Shown: positions 1 through 11,954, counted from the first letter of the stretch. The stretch is DNA of 64,000 nt from Chaetoderma sp. LZ-2023a (GCA_034401795.1 CM067366.1:78793470-78857469), one strand, 5' to 3'. The notes: generated from the letters alone by a model not told the origin. Numbers and translations are program-made.

Positions 1-84
1 ATATCAAGCCAGTCTGTCCAGTGGTAAAATATCAGTAATGTTTCATTTCCTTATCCTGCAAATGGACATTCCCACTAGACCATT

Positions 85-327
85 GCAGAGGCCATTTTTG
101 ACCGGCTTGACCATTCACCCTTTCACCTTCAGATTTGTTCAAGAAAATTTCAATTTTCTCATAGAAAATGTCCTTCTGAAGACCAAGAGAAAACTATTTT
201 TTTAAATTTACCCTTGAAATTATTCCAGTGGTAAATTTTCAAAAATATCCTTCACTTGGTCTACAAATGGACATTTCTGAAGACAACTGCAGGCAATTTT
301 GGCTGATATGAGTGTTAAAGGGTTAAG
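85..327. mobile_element. Foldback MITE, type B (TTAA family), diverged
   Basis: TTGTTCAAGAAAATTTCAAT and TGTCCTTCTGAAGACCAAG pair with the right half, which ends GTGTTAAAGGGTTAA at about 327. The left end overlaps the end of another copy that begins before the window. Confidence 0.6.
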
Positions 328-704
328 AATGTACTCTGATGTGATTAATCATATTATGGTAAAGCTGGCTAAAAACGGTGTTTGCACTGATCCTGAGAAA
401 TGATGATTTGCAAGTCAAGAGAAACCCGTTTTCAAATATTTATCGCTGAAATGACTGGATTGATAGCTGATCCTGTCATTCCAGTCTTAAGTTTTCAAAT
501 ATCGTCTTCATTTGACCTGTAAATGGACATTGATTAAGTTAAGCAAAAACTTTTTTGACCAGTTTTGAACATTAAAAGATTAATCCATGGTAAGCACTGA
601 CACATTAATGGATGAAGCCAAGCTGTCACTCAAGTATATGACATCATAATCAATTTCATCACACATAGCCTGACATCACAATCATAAGTGACAGAGAATA
701 TACT

Positions 705-1000
705 GTTATGGAGCTGGAATAGTTTGTCAAGTGTACAAATTGTAATATCGTTGATGTATTTACTATATAATAATAAACATTCTTCTATTGAATATTTTGA
801 AACTAATTTGACTGGACAGCACCCAGTCAAATTAGTTTCAAGATATTTAATTGGTTACTTGTATAGTTACCTTGAAATTGGGATTCTGGGAATTCAGGAA
901 TCAAAGTATATATAAATCGATCCCAACACACGCAAAACATGGGCAGAGCTTAGCTAGTACTGGGCGGGGCATAGCTAGAAATGTGTCCATCTATTGTCAT
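705..1000. mobile_element. Foldback MITE, type A (inverted copy)
   Basis: Shortened core (TTGAATATTTTGAAACTAAT ... CCAGTCAAATTAGTTTCAAG) followed by AATCGATCCCAACACACGCA and GGGCGGGGCATAGCTAGAAA, the complement of the type-A left module. Confidence 0.7.
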
Positions 1001-1785
1001 CAAGTGCTGATGGAGACATTAGCAAAACTCACCTAAAACTCTTACTATTAACCATTTAATGTAAATTCAATTTTCTAGAAAATGTCCATTTGGAGACAAG
1101 GTAGGTTATTTTTGGAAATTTCACACTGGAATGACTGGTTCCATTATCGAGCCAGACATTCCAGTGGTAAATCTCAAATATAATCTTTTTCTTCACTGGT
1201 CAACCATAGATAAAATTTTGATTAAAGTTAAAACTCTTCTAGCTCATGGTACTTAAGAATCTAGCCGACAAATCCCTGAAAAAGTAAATTCCTTACAATA
1301 TAAAACTTATTCTGTTGAATATTTTGACATCCAGTAAAATTAATTTCAAAATAATACATTTTTCATGTATGTTGCCTTGAAAATGAGATATAGGGAATTC
1401 ATCAGTGAAAGGGTTAAGAATTTGTTCAATTTCTGAATCTTATGAGATAATAAAATAAAATGCCCATATAAATGAGAACTAAATTCTTTCTATGAGAGAT
1501 GTACTGTTTAGAGAAGGTTTGGTGCTTTATGGGGGGGGGGGGGTGGGGGTGGGGTGGACAGGTGTGATGTGGTTGGGGTTACATTGAGGACTTCTATTTA
1601 TTTTCGGAATAACTTGACTGAAAATGATTGCTACCATAGACATCAGTGCTGTATGCAATAAGGACTTCCAGGGAAATAATTTTCAAACTAGTCATCAGAT
1701 TTTTTATTTAGCTCCATTGAAAGATGGTTCAAAACAAGTGAGTACAAAGTGTGATGATAATATAGTATGGAGCAGAGGGATCCAT

Positions 1786-2130
1786 TTCTAACTATGCCCT
1801 GCCGATTTCTAACTAAACCCAGCCCACTTATACATTTTGGAATCAATTTGAAAATCGATTTGAAACTTGAATACCCAGAAAATCTTAAAATTTCAAAGTA
1901 ACTATGCAGATAAGCTATTGAATATGTTCAAATAAATTTGACTGAAGGTCATTTTTGCCTATCAAATTACTTGTAAAATATTGAACAGAATGGCTATAGG
2001 TTAAATTGTAAATTCATCAAAGACATACAATTTGTACATTTTCATGACAGAAGATTTTCGTACAGAGCTACATGATTTTGATTGTGACATCAGCTATCAT
2101 GTAATGTAAAATTTGAGTCAGACCTCATAT
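1786..2130. mobile_element. Foldback MITE, type A (diverged copy)
   Basis: Begins GGATCCATTTCTAACTATGC and carries decayed arms (TTGAATATGTTCAAATAAAT / AAATTACTTGTAAAATATTG), then ACATACAATTTGTACATTTT. It ends just upstream of the ARHGEF17 exon at 2186. Confidence 0.65.
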
Positions 2131-2185
2131 ATATAAGTTCCAGATCAGATTCCTCTATTCTGCACTATACTTGCTGTCATTTCAG

Positions 2186-2334
2186 ATGGTTTCTGGGATA
2201 CTGATAACCCAGTGATGCGTTCACTAGGCACAATGGCCACACCTGTCACGAAGATGTTAGCTGTGGCAGGAAAACTCTGGTGTGGCACGCAGAACAGTAT
2301 CTCTGTTCTAAACCCAGCAACACTACAAGTCGAG
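2186..2334 (+). CDS. ARHGEF17: ARHGEF17, internal exon (first recognisable in window)
   Basis: The exon follows an acceptor ending TGTCATTTCAG and stops at a GTAGGT donor. It enters with two bases of a split codon, reads 49 full codons and leaves in phase 0. The product contains PVTKMLAVAGKLWCGTQNS and VLNPATLQVE, which match the C-terminal WD40-like propeller of ARHGEF17 (TEM4), a RhoA-directed Dbl-family exchange factor acting at the actin cytoskeleton. The catalytic DH-PH part must lie upstream of the window; I found no further exon in 1-2185. Family identity is from remembered similarity, strongest in the last exon. Related ARHGEF10 proteins share the propeller but not the same C-terminus. 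Confidence 0.85.
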
Positions 2335-2489
2335 GTAGGTATCAGCATGACACGCATACACGGGCATGAACACATGATAATTAGGTAATGCATAAATTTA
2401 AATATCTAAGCAGAATATTCATCCTATGGTCATATAATCTGTATAGGTATCTATATACAGTATCAAAACATCTTCATAATAGGACATTC

Positions 2490-2870
2490 GTGCCACTGGA
2501 CCTTTCCAGTTTTAACTATGCCCCCACCCATCTCTAGCTAAGCTCCACCCACATCACACTCGTGTTTGGATCGATCGATCTCTGAACTACCTGAATATCA
2601 ATTTCCAGAAAACTATACAGGTAACCTGTTGAATATTTTGAAACTAATTTGACTGGGCGCTGTTGCTGCCTATGGCAGCAACAGCGCCCAGTCAAATTAG
2701 TTTCAAAATATTCAACAGCATGTTTCTTAAATAGCAAAAACATACAATTCGTACAACGTGTCGGACTATTAAGCGTTAAAGACGGGCTTAATCGAATCAT
2801 TCCTGACCAGCATACGTGTCGCGTTGTTAATTATGACGTCATATGATTGAGTGAGGGAATGGATTCATGA
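2490..2870. mobile_element. Foldback MITE, type A (reference copy)
   Basis: Core is a perfect palindrome at 2626-2718: two 45-base arms starting CTGTTGAATATTTTG around a 3-base loop. Flanking modules recur in other copies: CCCACCCATCTCTAGCTAAG and GGATCGATCGATC on one side, ACATACAATTCGTACAAC and TTATGACGTCATATGATTGA on the other. Non-coding. Predicted to form a very stable cruciform or RNA hairpin. Confidence 0.85.
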
Positions 2871-2932
2871 ATTGAAGTAGTGGCCACCGGTCAAGCTAGA
2901 GAAGAAATCAGCGTTCTCAGATTCCATCCGTA

Positions 2933-3126
2933 TTAAACCTTTAATGGCCGCGATTATTTACAGGCCAAGGAATTAAGGCTATTTTTTAAAAACCTTTCAC
3001 TGAAATGACTGGCTCTGTTTCAGTGGTTAATTTTCCAAAAAATAGTTTCCTCGTGGTTTGTAAATGGACATTCCTCAAGACCACTGCAGAGACTGGTTTT
3101 GGCTGGCTTGACCATTAAAGGGTTAA
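2933..3126. mobile_element. Foldback MITE, type B (TTAA family)
   Basis: TTAAACCTTTAATGG at the left and ACCATTAAAGGGTTAA at the right. The arms pair around the GACTGGCTC region. TTAA at both outer ends. Confidence 0.7.
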
Positions 3127-3214
3127 AATGTTTGGAAGAACTTCTAACTAGGTATCGGAAGATGAAACTATAACAATTGTCAAATCATAGATACATCGCC
3201 TCTTTAATCCCAGA

Positions 3215-3690
3215 GATCCCATGGCAATGGACCTTTCCAGGTTTAGCTATACCCCACCCATCTCTAGCTAAGCTCCACCCACACCTCACTCGTGTTGTGA
3301 TCGATCGATCCATGACCTCCCTGACTATCAATTTCCAGAAAACTATACTGTTAAGCTGTTGAATATTTTGAAACTAATTTGACTGGATCACCCTGTCAAA
3401 TTGGTTTCAAAATATTCAACAGCATTTTTATTAAATAGTAAAGATATACAATTCGTACAACAACGCTATAGCCAGCAACAGCACCCAGTCAAATTGGTTT
3501 CAAAATATTCAACAGCATCTTTATTAAATAGTAGACATACAATTAGTACAACAATGCTTAGCCTATTACCAATTATGCGTTCGTGATGTACTTATCTACG
3601 TCATTCATGATGTCATTGGTTATGACGTCATCCTACACGGTACTTAGTTGATTATGACGTCATATAATGGATGGATAAACTGAAAAGGTC
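3215..3690. mobile_element. Foldback MITE, type A (with right arm duplicated)
   Basis: Left module CCCACCCATCTCTAGCTAAG at about 3246, arms at about 3357-3422. The right arm (CAAATTGGTTTCAAAATATT ... ACAATTCGTACAACAA) is then repeated in tandem at about 3490-3560, and the copy ends TTATGACGTCATATAATGGA. It lies just before the exon at 3730. Confidence 0.75.
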
Positions 3691-3729
3691 CATTATACAT
3701 CTCTCACTCATTTTTGTCATTATTTCCAG

Positions 3730-3904
3730 CGTTCATTTGCGATCAGCTCTGATAACAATCGTAGTGTTCAATGTTTGGTAACATCAGGACAGGGCGTGTG
3801 GATCGCATCTCAACATAGCGCCAAGGTGATCCTCTATCATGCCACCACGTTTGAATACCTAATAGAAGTCAGCATTGCACAAGCCGTGGCACAGAAACTA
3901 CAGT
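3730..3904 (+). CDS. ARHGEF17: ARHGEF17, internal exon
   Basis: This exon lies between a TATTTCCAG acceptor and a GTAAGT donor. It is 175 nt: 58 codons starting in phase 0, plus one base of a split codon. It continues the propeller with VTSGQGVWIASQHSAKVILY and HATTFEYLIEV, a typical GVW...A.V.LYH.. blade of the ARHGEF10/17 group. Its entry phase fits the preceding exon (2186-2334) and its exit base completes a codon with the next one at 4641. The intron before it contains a palindromic foldback element and a TTAA-type foldback. Confidence 0.85.
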
Positions 3905-4175
3905 GTAAGTAATAATGTATCTCAAAGTAGATGTGCTATTGTAACACTTCTCTTACCTGCGGCAGCAATGGCTTCCAGTCATATTAATTTCAAAATATTC
4001 AACCGAATATCCTATACATTGTACAAAAAATGGGGGGGGGGGGTGGTTGTTGTGATTTGTCATTGAAAGGATTAAACCTTCTGAACATCTTACAAACATT
4101 GATGTCATTGAGAGATATGCTTGTGGTTTGAGAGGGAGAGAGCGGTTTGTCTCTAATGCCTTATTTATTGACACT

Positions 4176-4415
4176 TTAACCCTTTAACACTTAAATTTTG
4201 TTGAAGAAAGTTTCAATTTTGTCATAGAAGTGTCCATTTGCAGACCAAGAGAATACTATTTTTGGAAATTTACCACTGGAATGACTGGCTCAGTTATCCA
4301 GCCAGTTATTCCATTGGTAAATTTTCAAAAATAATTTTCTCTTGGTCTGCAAATGGACATTTGTCAAGACCACTGCCAAAGCTGTTTTTGGCTGATATAA
4401 GTGTTAAAGGGTTAA
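4176..4415. mobile_element. Foldback MITE, type B (TTAA family, reference copy)
   Basis: 240 bp bounded by TTAACCCTTTAACAC and GTGTTAAAGGGTTAA, with paired arms (GTCCATTTGCAGACCAAGAG / CTTGGTCTGCAAATGGAC) and a central GAATGACTGGCTC hairpin. TTAA targets and CCCTTT termini are the hallmark of piggyBac-type transposition (family knowledge). Non-coding. In the intron before the exon at 4641. Confidence 0.8.
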
Positions 4416-4640
4416 TGGTCAAGATTTGTCAATACAATTAATATTTTTGCTGATTAAATGTTCATTTGCAGGACAAGAATCTATTTTTGAAATATTTTTG
4501 TACTATGGAGTGGCTGACTCGGTCAATAGTGGGAAAATTTCAAAAATATTCTTCTGTCTTGAAAATTAATATTTCTCAAGTCTGACCACTGCAACAGCCG
4601 GTTTGACCATTAAAGGTTTAAATATCTGTTTAATTCACAG

Positions 4641-4814
4641 CTGCTGATGACATCATCCGTCAGCATAAAGCGGCATGTTTACGAATTACATCTTTACTTG
4701 TTTGTAAGGACTTATTGTGGTTAGGAACAAGTGCTGGTGTCGTTCTAACAATTCCAATTCCCAAAATCACATCGACCACATCACAGGGAGATTTGACCGT
4801 CCCTGCGGTCACTG
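4641..4814 (+). CDS. ARHGEF17: ARHGEF17, internal exon
   Basis: The acceptor is TTTAATTCACAG and the donor GTAAGT. The 174 nt comprise two bases closing a split codon, 57 codons and one leftover base. The protein contains DDIIRQHKAACLRITSLLVC and LLWLGTSAGVVLTIPIP, the most conserved propeller block of ARHGEF17. The one-base exit phase matches the terminal exon at 7807. The following intron (4815-7806) carries a 1.34-kb dispersed element and a long 20-bp minisatellite, and is by far the largest of the three introns seen. Confidence 0.9.
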
Positions 4815-4898
4815 GTAAGTTAGTTAAATTATCTTTAGAGGTGTAGCAAATCAAATTTCTGTGGCTGTAGAAATTTTGCTCAACCGAGGGATCCATTT

Positions 4899-6240
4899 TT
4901 AGCTCACCTGGCCAAGTGAGCTTATGTCGTGGCGACCGTCCGTCGTCCGTCAACTTTTCCTTTAAAACGACTTCATCTCAAGAACCACGGGGCCGATTTC
5001 AGTTATATTTGGCAGGAAGCATCCCTAGGGCATAGAGATTCAAGTTTGTTCAAATGAATCCGATCGGCCAAAATCCAAGATGGCCGCCGGCCAAAATAGC
5101 CGATTTTTAGAAACACCTTAAAAAATCTCCGAAACCGCTGGAGGAATTGATTCAAACCTTATAACACATAATCTGTGGCAGCGGTAGACCCAAGTTTGTT
5201 CAAGGCAACCTGATTGGCCAATTTGCTTGACGGCCATCTTGGATGACCTAGTTTTCGCGAAAACGACTTCTCCCGAACCGCTGAAGGGATAGATAGAGCG
5301 GAAATTTTGTAAATATGCTTAGGGACCAAGCACCTTTCAAGTTTGTTCAAGGGAAGTTTGTTTGTTAAAAAACATGGCCGCCATCAACCAATCAAAATTC
5401 AGTGTTTCTAGGTCATATTGGCTTTTTTGTATTTGATGTATTTTGATGGCGAAAATTGCGTTATATATGCTTATCAGTGTGGCGAGTTCAAATATGCCAC
5501 TTTCGAGACTGTCGGATAAACGCTTTGGCTGCCATCTTGGTTTGTTTTCCCGCCAAAGGCTCCCATAGTAAATCAATGGGTCCATAGTAAAGCAATGGGG
5601 AATTCTTTAAACGACTTCTTCTCAAGAACCACTGGATCGATTTCAATTATATTTGGGAGGAAGCATTCATAGGGCATAGAGATTTAAGTTTGTTCAAATG
5701 AACCCGATCGGCCAATTTGTCCAGTGGCCATCTTGGATTTAGGCCGATTTTAGGAAACGTCTTTAAAAATCTTCTCCAAAACGGCTGGAGGGGATTGATG
5801 CAAACCTCATGAAATATGATTTATGGCAAGGGAACTTGATTGGTCAAATGGTTCGGCGGCCATCTTGGTTGACCTAGTTGTAGTGAAAATGACTTATTCT
5901 CCAGAAGCGCTGAAGGGATCAGGCCGAAATTTGGCAGATATGATTAGGACCTAAGGGCCATTAAAGTTTGTTCAAGAGAAGTTGATCCGTCAAAAAACAT
6001 GGCCGCCGTGGGCCAATCAAAATATAGCATGTTTGGTTGCCATATTGGATTTTTTTATTTGATGGATTTTGAGGCCGAAATTGTTTTTATATGTGTTGTT
6101 GGGTATTCTGATCTCAAATTTGCAATTTTCGAAACTGTCAGATAAATGGTTTGCTGGCCATCTTGTTGATAAAGAGCATTCTAGTTGAAATGCCTATTGT
6201 CCAGGTGAGTGATACAGGCCCCTTGGCCCTCTTGTTAGCT
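4899..6240 (+). mobile_element. Dispersed TTAGCTCACCTGGCC element nested in a foldback MITE
   Basis: The element begins TTAGCTCACCTGGCC and ends GGCCCTCTTGTTAGCT; TTAGCT at both ends (4899-4904, 6235-6240) is the apparent target duplication. The flanks (GGATCCATTT on the left, ATGCCCTGCCC on the right) are two parts of a type-A foldback MITE, so the element jumped into it. Inside are two diverged units of about 645 bp (AAACGACTTC... at 4966 and 5610) with repeated AAGATGGCCGCC-like motifs. Non-coding; similar elements are common in marine invertebrate genomes (recollection). Confidence 0.65.
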
Positions 6241-6600
6241 ATGCCCTGCCCATTTTTGGCTAAGCTCTACCCACTTTCTATGTGTGTTATATTCCCAGAA
6301 TCCCAATTTCAAGGTAATTATACTTGCAAGCTGTTGAATAGTTTGAAACTGATATAATTGTATGCTGTTGCTGCCTTTTGCAGCAACAGCACCCAGTCAA
6401 ATTAGCTTCAAAATGTTCAACAGAATATTTATTAAATAGTAAATCCATGAACGATGTACAATTCGTACACTTGACAGATTATTCAATGTTCATGACGGAG
6501 CTAGATACGTCATTCACTATTCATTTTTATTGTGATGTCAGCATACATTTGACGTTATTCATTATGATGTTATATACTTGAGTGACAGGATCAGATCCAT
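6241..6600. mobile_element. Foldback MITE, type A (right portion, split by nested insertion)
   Basis: Continues from the short left end at 4889-4904 across the 1.34-kb insertion. Contains ATGCCCTGCCCATTTTTGGC, the GCTGTTGCTGCC / GCAGCAACAGC palindrome at about 6363-6391, ACGATGTACAATTCGTACAC, and ends near 6600. Confidence 0.75.
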
Positions 6601-6765
6601 CGATTCCGGAACATTTGAGGAAATCCACCCTTGTATTCATTGGAATTAGAATTTAAATTCCCAGGTATATGTATTCAATTGAACTAGTATGAAATTCCCG
6701 GAATCCTATATTGTATCCCCAAACATATTATTGATAGCAACAAGAGAGCTTAAATTAAGCAGCCA

Positions 6766-7727
6766 GCTGTCTTTAGCGACCTCCACCTGTCTTTAGTGAC
6801 CATCCGTTGTCCTTAGTGACTGTCACCATGTCTTTAGTGAACATCATCTGTCTTTAGTGAATATCATCTGTCTTTAGTGACCATCACCTGTCCTTAGTGA
6901 CCATCACTTGTCTTTAGTGACCATCATCTGTCTTTAGTGACCATCACCTGTCCTTAGTGACCATCACTTGTCTTTAGTGACCATCACCTCTGTTTAGTGA
7001 CAATCAGCTGTCCTTAGTGAACATCACCTGTCCTTAGTGAGCATCACCTATCCTTAGTGACCATCACCTGTCCTTAGTGGCCATCACTTGTCTTTAGTGA
7101 CCATCACCTGTCCTTAGTGACCATGATTTGTCTTTAATGACCATCACCTGTCGTTAGTGACCATCACCTGTCCTTAGTGACCATCACTTGTCTTTAGTGA
7201 CCATCACCTCTCTTTAGTGACAATTACCTGTCCTTAGTGACCATCACCTATCCTTAGTGACCATCACCTGTCCTTAGTGACCATGACTTGTCTTTTGTGA
7301 CCATCACCTCTCTTTAGTGACAATCACCTCTCCTTAGTGAGCATCACCTGTCCTTAGTGACCATCACCTGTCCTTAGTGACCATCACCTGCCCTTAGTGA
7401 CCATCACCTGTCCTTAGTGACCACTTGTCTTTAGTGACCATCACCTCTCTTTAGTGACATCACCTCTCCTTAGTGACCATCACCTCTCCTTAGTGACAAT
7501 CAACTATCCTTAGTGACTATCACCTCTCCTTAGTGACTATCACCTCTCCTTAGTGACAATCAACTATCCTTAGTGACAATCACCTGTCTTTAGTGACCAT
7601 CACCTCTCCTTAGTGACAATATACAATCCTTAGTGACCATCACCTGTCTTTAGTGACCATCACCTCTCCTTAGTGACAATATACAATCCTTAGTGACCAT
7701 CACCTGTCTTTAGTGACCATCACCTCT
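6766..7727. repeat. 20-bp minisatellite in the last ARHGEF17 intron, about 48 copies
   Basis: The unit is close to CCTTAGTGACCATCACCTGT, repeated head to tail for about 960 bp with substitutions and a few deletions. In the last 170 bp it becomes a higher-order repeat of three units (60 bp; the third variant is CCTTAGTGACAATATACAAT), present almost unchanged two to three times. There are no spacers, so it is not a CRISPR. It ends about 80 bp before the acceptor of the terminal exon at 7807. Confidence 0.95.
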
Positions 7728-7806
7728 CTACATTTTGGTGCAATTGGTTGTATTACTTGTTTATGATATATATTTGAATCTATTATTATGCACATGTATA
7801 TTTCAG

Positions 7807-8096
7807 GATTAGTATATGGGCACACAGGCCATGTTCGTTTCTTGACCAGCGTTGAATTGCCATCAAATACAGGACAAAAACATGAATCGTGTAGTGAAGA
7901 TCAAATTAATGAGAACATTATATCTGGTTTGCAACGACGCGCATCTATGGCAACAACATCTTTATCTGCTACTATGGCAACTAAAATGCTAGTTATTTCA
8001 GGTGGTGATGGATATGAAGATTTCCGTAATAATACATCAAATGAGGCAGCGGGCCGAGACGATAGCACCAATCATTTATTACTATGGCAGGTTTAG
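7807..8096 (+). CDS. ARHGEF17: ARHGEF17, terminal coding exon
   Basis: The exon starts after TATTTCAG and runs to a TAG stop at 8094-8096. It begins GLVYGHTGHVRFLTSVELP, has a variable Ser/Thr-rich middle, and ends with MLVISGGDGYEDFR, then GRDDSTNHLLLWQV and stop. This ending is diagnostic of ARHGEF17 (the vertebrate protein ends in nearly the same residues, from memory), so this exon identifies the gene. The variable middle is where family members differ in length. I saw no canonical AATAAA before about 9.88 kb, so the 3' end of the transcript is not resolved. Confidence 0.95.
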
Positions 8097-8486
8097 TGCT
8101 TATAATTATGGTCGTGTAATACTGTTATTTAAAGGTGTTATAATTTAATATTTATTTTGAGTGGTTTACGAAGCAGCTGGTGATATGCAAATTTTTGAAA
8201 CGTGATGCATAGAAAATGATGACCCCATATTTTCTCACATAGCAAGTTTTATACCATATTTCGACTTAATTCCTGAATTCAGTCCTGTATATAAAAAAGA
8301 GATACGTGTAAAACTTGGAATCAGTTTTCCAGAATGTTTCTTTTTACCATTAAGATGATGTAGAGTCAGTAGGTAACATTAATTTAAATAATCGCCATTG
8401 TGCTAAAGTATTTGGGCCAAAGATAGGAAATGACATTAAGCCATTCTGGTTGTGAAAACCTCATGTATAAAATCTGTACTTCCAAT

Positions 8487-8488
<2 letters not shown>

Positions 8489-8517
<29 letters not shown>

Positions 8518-8530
8518 TATTAATAATATA
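8489..8530. repeat. (TAA)n microsatellite
   Basis: AATAATAATAATAATAATAA run, downstream of the ARHGEF17 stop codon. Confidence 0.9.
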
Positions 8531-8734
8531 TTAATAATAATTATAAAAATTATTATTATCACCGTTTCACACTAAAGACTGTCAAAATATTCTTATATAG
8601 TATATATATATATTGTAAATAATTATTTAAAATATGATGGATATTTTTATTTCCCTGTAAAATAGTCCTTATTTAACACAACATCACTGACCGAAGAGCA
8701 CATCTTTATTATGTTTCTTTGCTTGCTTTTGTGT

Positions 8735-8766
8735 TTGTGTGTGTGTGTGTGCGTGTGCGTGTGCGT

Positions 8767-8797
<31 letters not shown>

Positions 8798-8865
8798 CAT
8801 GCGTGCGTGTGTGTGTGTGTGTGTGCATGCGTGTGTGTGCACACCTGTCCGTGTGTGTATGTATG
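8735..8865. repeat. (TG)n microsatellite with TGCG interruptions
   Basis: About 130 bp of GTGTGT with regular GTGTGCGTGTGC segments. It yields open Cys/Val or His/Thr frames that are artefacts. Confidence 0.95.
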
Positions 8866-8937
8866 TTCATTATGCATGCATCTCTATGATAAATGGAGCT
8901 TCAAGAATGAGACAATCACATCATACACATAGCATTA

Positions 8938-9139
8938 TTAACCATTACCATTCTGATGTAAAAATTTCAAATTTACAAATTAAATTAAAAGATGAACTTG
9001 TATTCATTTTTCAACAAATTTGGTGGACGATAGTACCGTTGTAGCATCTTCCACCAAAATTGTTTATAAATGTACATCAGTTTCTTTGATATTGCCACAG
9101 TAAAAGATAGAATATTGACATTGGAGTAGTACGGGTTAA
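8938..9139. mobile_element. Foldback MITE, type C (TTAA family)
   Basis: 202 bp from TTAACCATTACCATTCTGAT to GTAGTACGGGTTAA, with inner arms ACAAATTTGGTGGACGAT / ATCTTCCACCAAAATTGTTT. A type-B copy follows at about 9155-9375. Confidence 0.75.
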
Positions 9140-10725
9140 CTAAAATATTGATGGTAATGTCAGCCAAAAATGGCTTCTGCAATGGTCTTGAGAAATGTAC
9201 ATTTGCAGATCGAGATTATTTTTGAAAATTTAACATTGAAATGACTGGCGTGGTAACCGAGCCAATCAGTCCTGTGTGAAATTTTTAGAAGTAGTCATCT
9301 CCTGTTCTGCAAATAGACATTTTCTCTAATAAAATTAAATTTTTTCTTGACCAAATTTGACCATTAAATGGTTACTTTTCCTAATTAATCTATCACCATG
9401 ACAATGTGTTAACTAAAACACTAGATTATTCCTTTATCTTTTGGTCAAGAAAGAGCTTAATTTTGTCTTCAGGAATGTCTGTTTGCGGGACTATAGATTA
9501 TTTTTTTGAAACTTATCCCTAGAATGACTGGCTCGTTTATTAAGCCATACATTTCAGTGGTAAATAATACAATTTCTCTTGGCTGTCAAAAGGATATTCC
9601 TCAAGACCACTGCAGAAGCCATTTTGTCCACCTTGACGAGTAAATTGTGACAGGTAATTCATAAAATACTGAACACCCAGTAGTTTAACATCAAACAACA
9701 GTACACAGCAGCTGCTGAATAGTTTGAAATTCATTTCTATGGAAGCTGTTGCTGTCATGAAAATGTTGGTGTCATATGCAGCAACAGCTTCCAGAGAAAT
9801 CACTCAATGTCCAACAGAGGTTTTCTTCATTATAAATAATTTATGGTGTATGGCCTTTATAGTTAAAAGATTTAAAAGTTTAATAAAAATTAAACCATAT
9901 AAATTGCTTGTGAAAAATGTAAATACTCAGAAAATAGAGATTCTGTCATTAACAGAGCCATTTACGATATTTGTTATTAAACATCCAATATGGTGAGTAA
10001 ATTAATCACTACTACATTATTTAAAATAAAACAGTACTATTGATGATATCTATCTTATTTGATGAAGTAGAAGTTGTAATAATTTTAAGAGCATACTAAT
10101 TGTCATGGGGATTTTACTGGTTTAAGGTTTTCATGGCAATTTTAATGGATAATCAATTGTAATGATGATTTAATGGGTTATCACTTGTCAGCATTGTTGT
10201 AATGGTTTATCGTTTGTCATTGCGTTTAATGGCATATTGACGTATGAACAAATGTTGTCTTTGTTATTTATAAACTATATTTAATTTACTCTGACTTAAA
10301 AACATATGCTTATGTTTTTCAATAGGTCTTGTTATAATTATTATGATTATTAATAAATATGACTTAATTTATTCTAATTATTATCATTTAAATAACTATC
10401 AGATTTACGACAATATTTATATTTTTATGCTATATTATTAAAGCATTACATAATGAATAAGTATTCAGTACTTTTTTTATATATACACTGTGATGTCTTT
10501 ATAAATGTGTGTGCGTGCGTGTCGAATCACATCCGGAGCTCTGATGCGGGAGTTTGATTTATGCATATTGTAAGATCATTAATTTACATTAATCGTATAA
10601 TCCATCTTTCACTTAGAATATCTAAGGGAAGTGGCAGAAAATACTCATTGAAAGGATAGAGGATATTTTTGAAAACTTATCTGGGATATGGCTGTTTCTG
10701 AAACAATTTCGGTAACAAGTCAGTC

Positions 10726-10918
10726 TTAATCATTACCAGTCCGATGTCAATGTTCTATCTTTTACTAGGTTAATAGCAAAGAAATTGGTGTACATTTTTC
10801 AACAATTTTGGTGGACGATGTTGCTGTCATACTAAATTTGTTGAAAAATGAACACCAGTCCATCTTTTAATTTGATTTGGAAATTAAAAATTTTGACATC
10901 AGAGTGGCTAAGTGTTAA
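10726..10918. mobile_element. Foldback MITE, type C
   Basis: 193 bp, TTAATCATTACCAGTCCGAT to GAGTGGCTAAGTGTTAA. Inverted orientation of the inner arms relative to 8938. TTAA at both ends. Confidence 0.7.
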
Positions 10919-11954
10919 TTAAGCTATAAGGAATATACCCTACACCTGTAAATGGCCGTTTTATGATGCCTTACCTCCCTTTGATGCTCTGAGTGAGAAT
11001 GTTTCTCCTTAAACTACAACTAGCATTATACAGCAGAATCCTTTATGTAAGTAATATTATGTAAAAATTCCATTGCCTTTAAATTAATTTAAATTTTATG
11101 TTAATTTGTTTGATAATTGTTTATAATTGTTTCTATCATTCATTAATTAATAATTATTATTATGACTTCCAGGTTAATTTTTACACAAAACAAAAAAATA
11201 AAAAAGTAATATTTAATTATAAAAGTTTTATTATATGCTCTTAAAGACAAATTGTTCATAGCATCTTTATAATAACTATTTTAATATGATATATTTTTTT
11301 GCCATTTGAATTAAAATTGTTTGGTGCATGCTCGATGTGTTTGTGGTAGTTAGAGCGATGATTTCGTTGTTATCCGCTAGCTGTTTGCCAATTTGGATCA
11401 TTGTCATCTAAAAATAGAAATTTGCACTTAGAAATGAGTACTTTGCCCAGAATGTTTCCTCGAACAGTTTCATTGAGGGAATTTGACGTCACTCATGTAT
11501 GATTCTCAAAAGGGTCCTTTTGAGGGTATATACCCCCGAAATACAACTGAATCCCCAAAAACTCCTAAAAATTTTGCATGATTATTAAAAATCAATTAGG
11601 TTTATAGATTTTTTGCACAAAAATACCCACAAAATCATGGATGGATCCCACATAATTCATAGCGGTGAGGTACCTTCTCACCTTATAATTTTAGCAGTTG
11701 TGAAAAAAACTGCAATTGGTGCCACAGCTTTTCAGCTTGGGGCTCACAGATTTCATCTTGAGACTCCAGGTTTCAGGATGTGGGTCCCTGGGAACTCCAA
11801 AATTTAGATACCATGGGAAAAACTGTATCTGACATCATAATCAAATACGTCAACTTATTAACAATGAAAATGACGTAAGTCATCACAAAAATTAAAATGG
11901 TTTATCACGAAAATGTCTGAATTGTATGTCTTTGATTAATTTATAATTATAAAG

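Noticed and set aside
6766-7727. CRISPR-like array of short repeats
   Set aside because: The 20-bp units are head to tail with no spacers, in a eukaryotic intron; it is a minisatellite.
8647-9044. Open frames rich in His/Thr or Cys/Val
   Set aside because: They are translations of the (TG)n/(CA)n microsatellite.
11613-11807. 64-codon frame with protein-like composition
   Set aside because: No splice context, homology or poly(A) signal that would support an exon.
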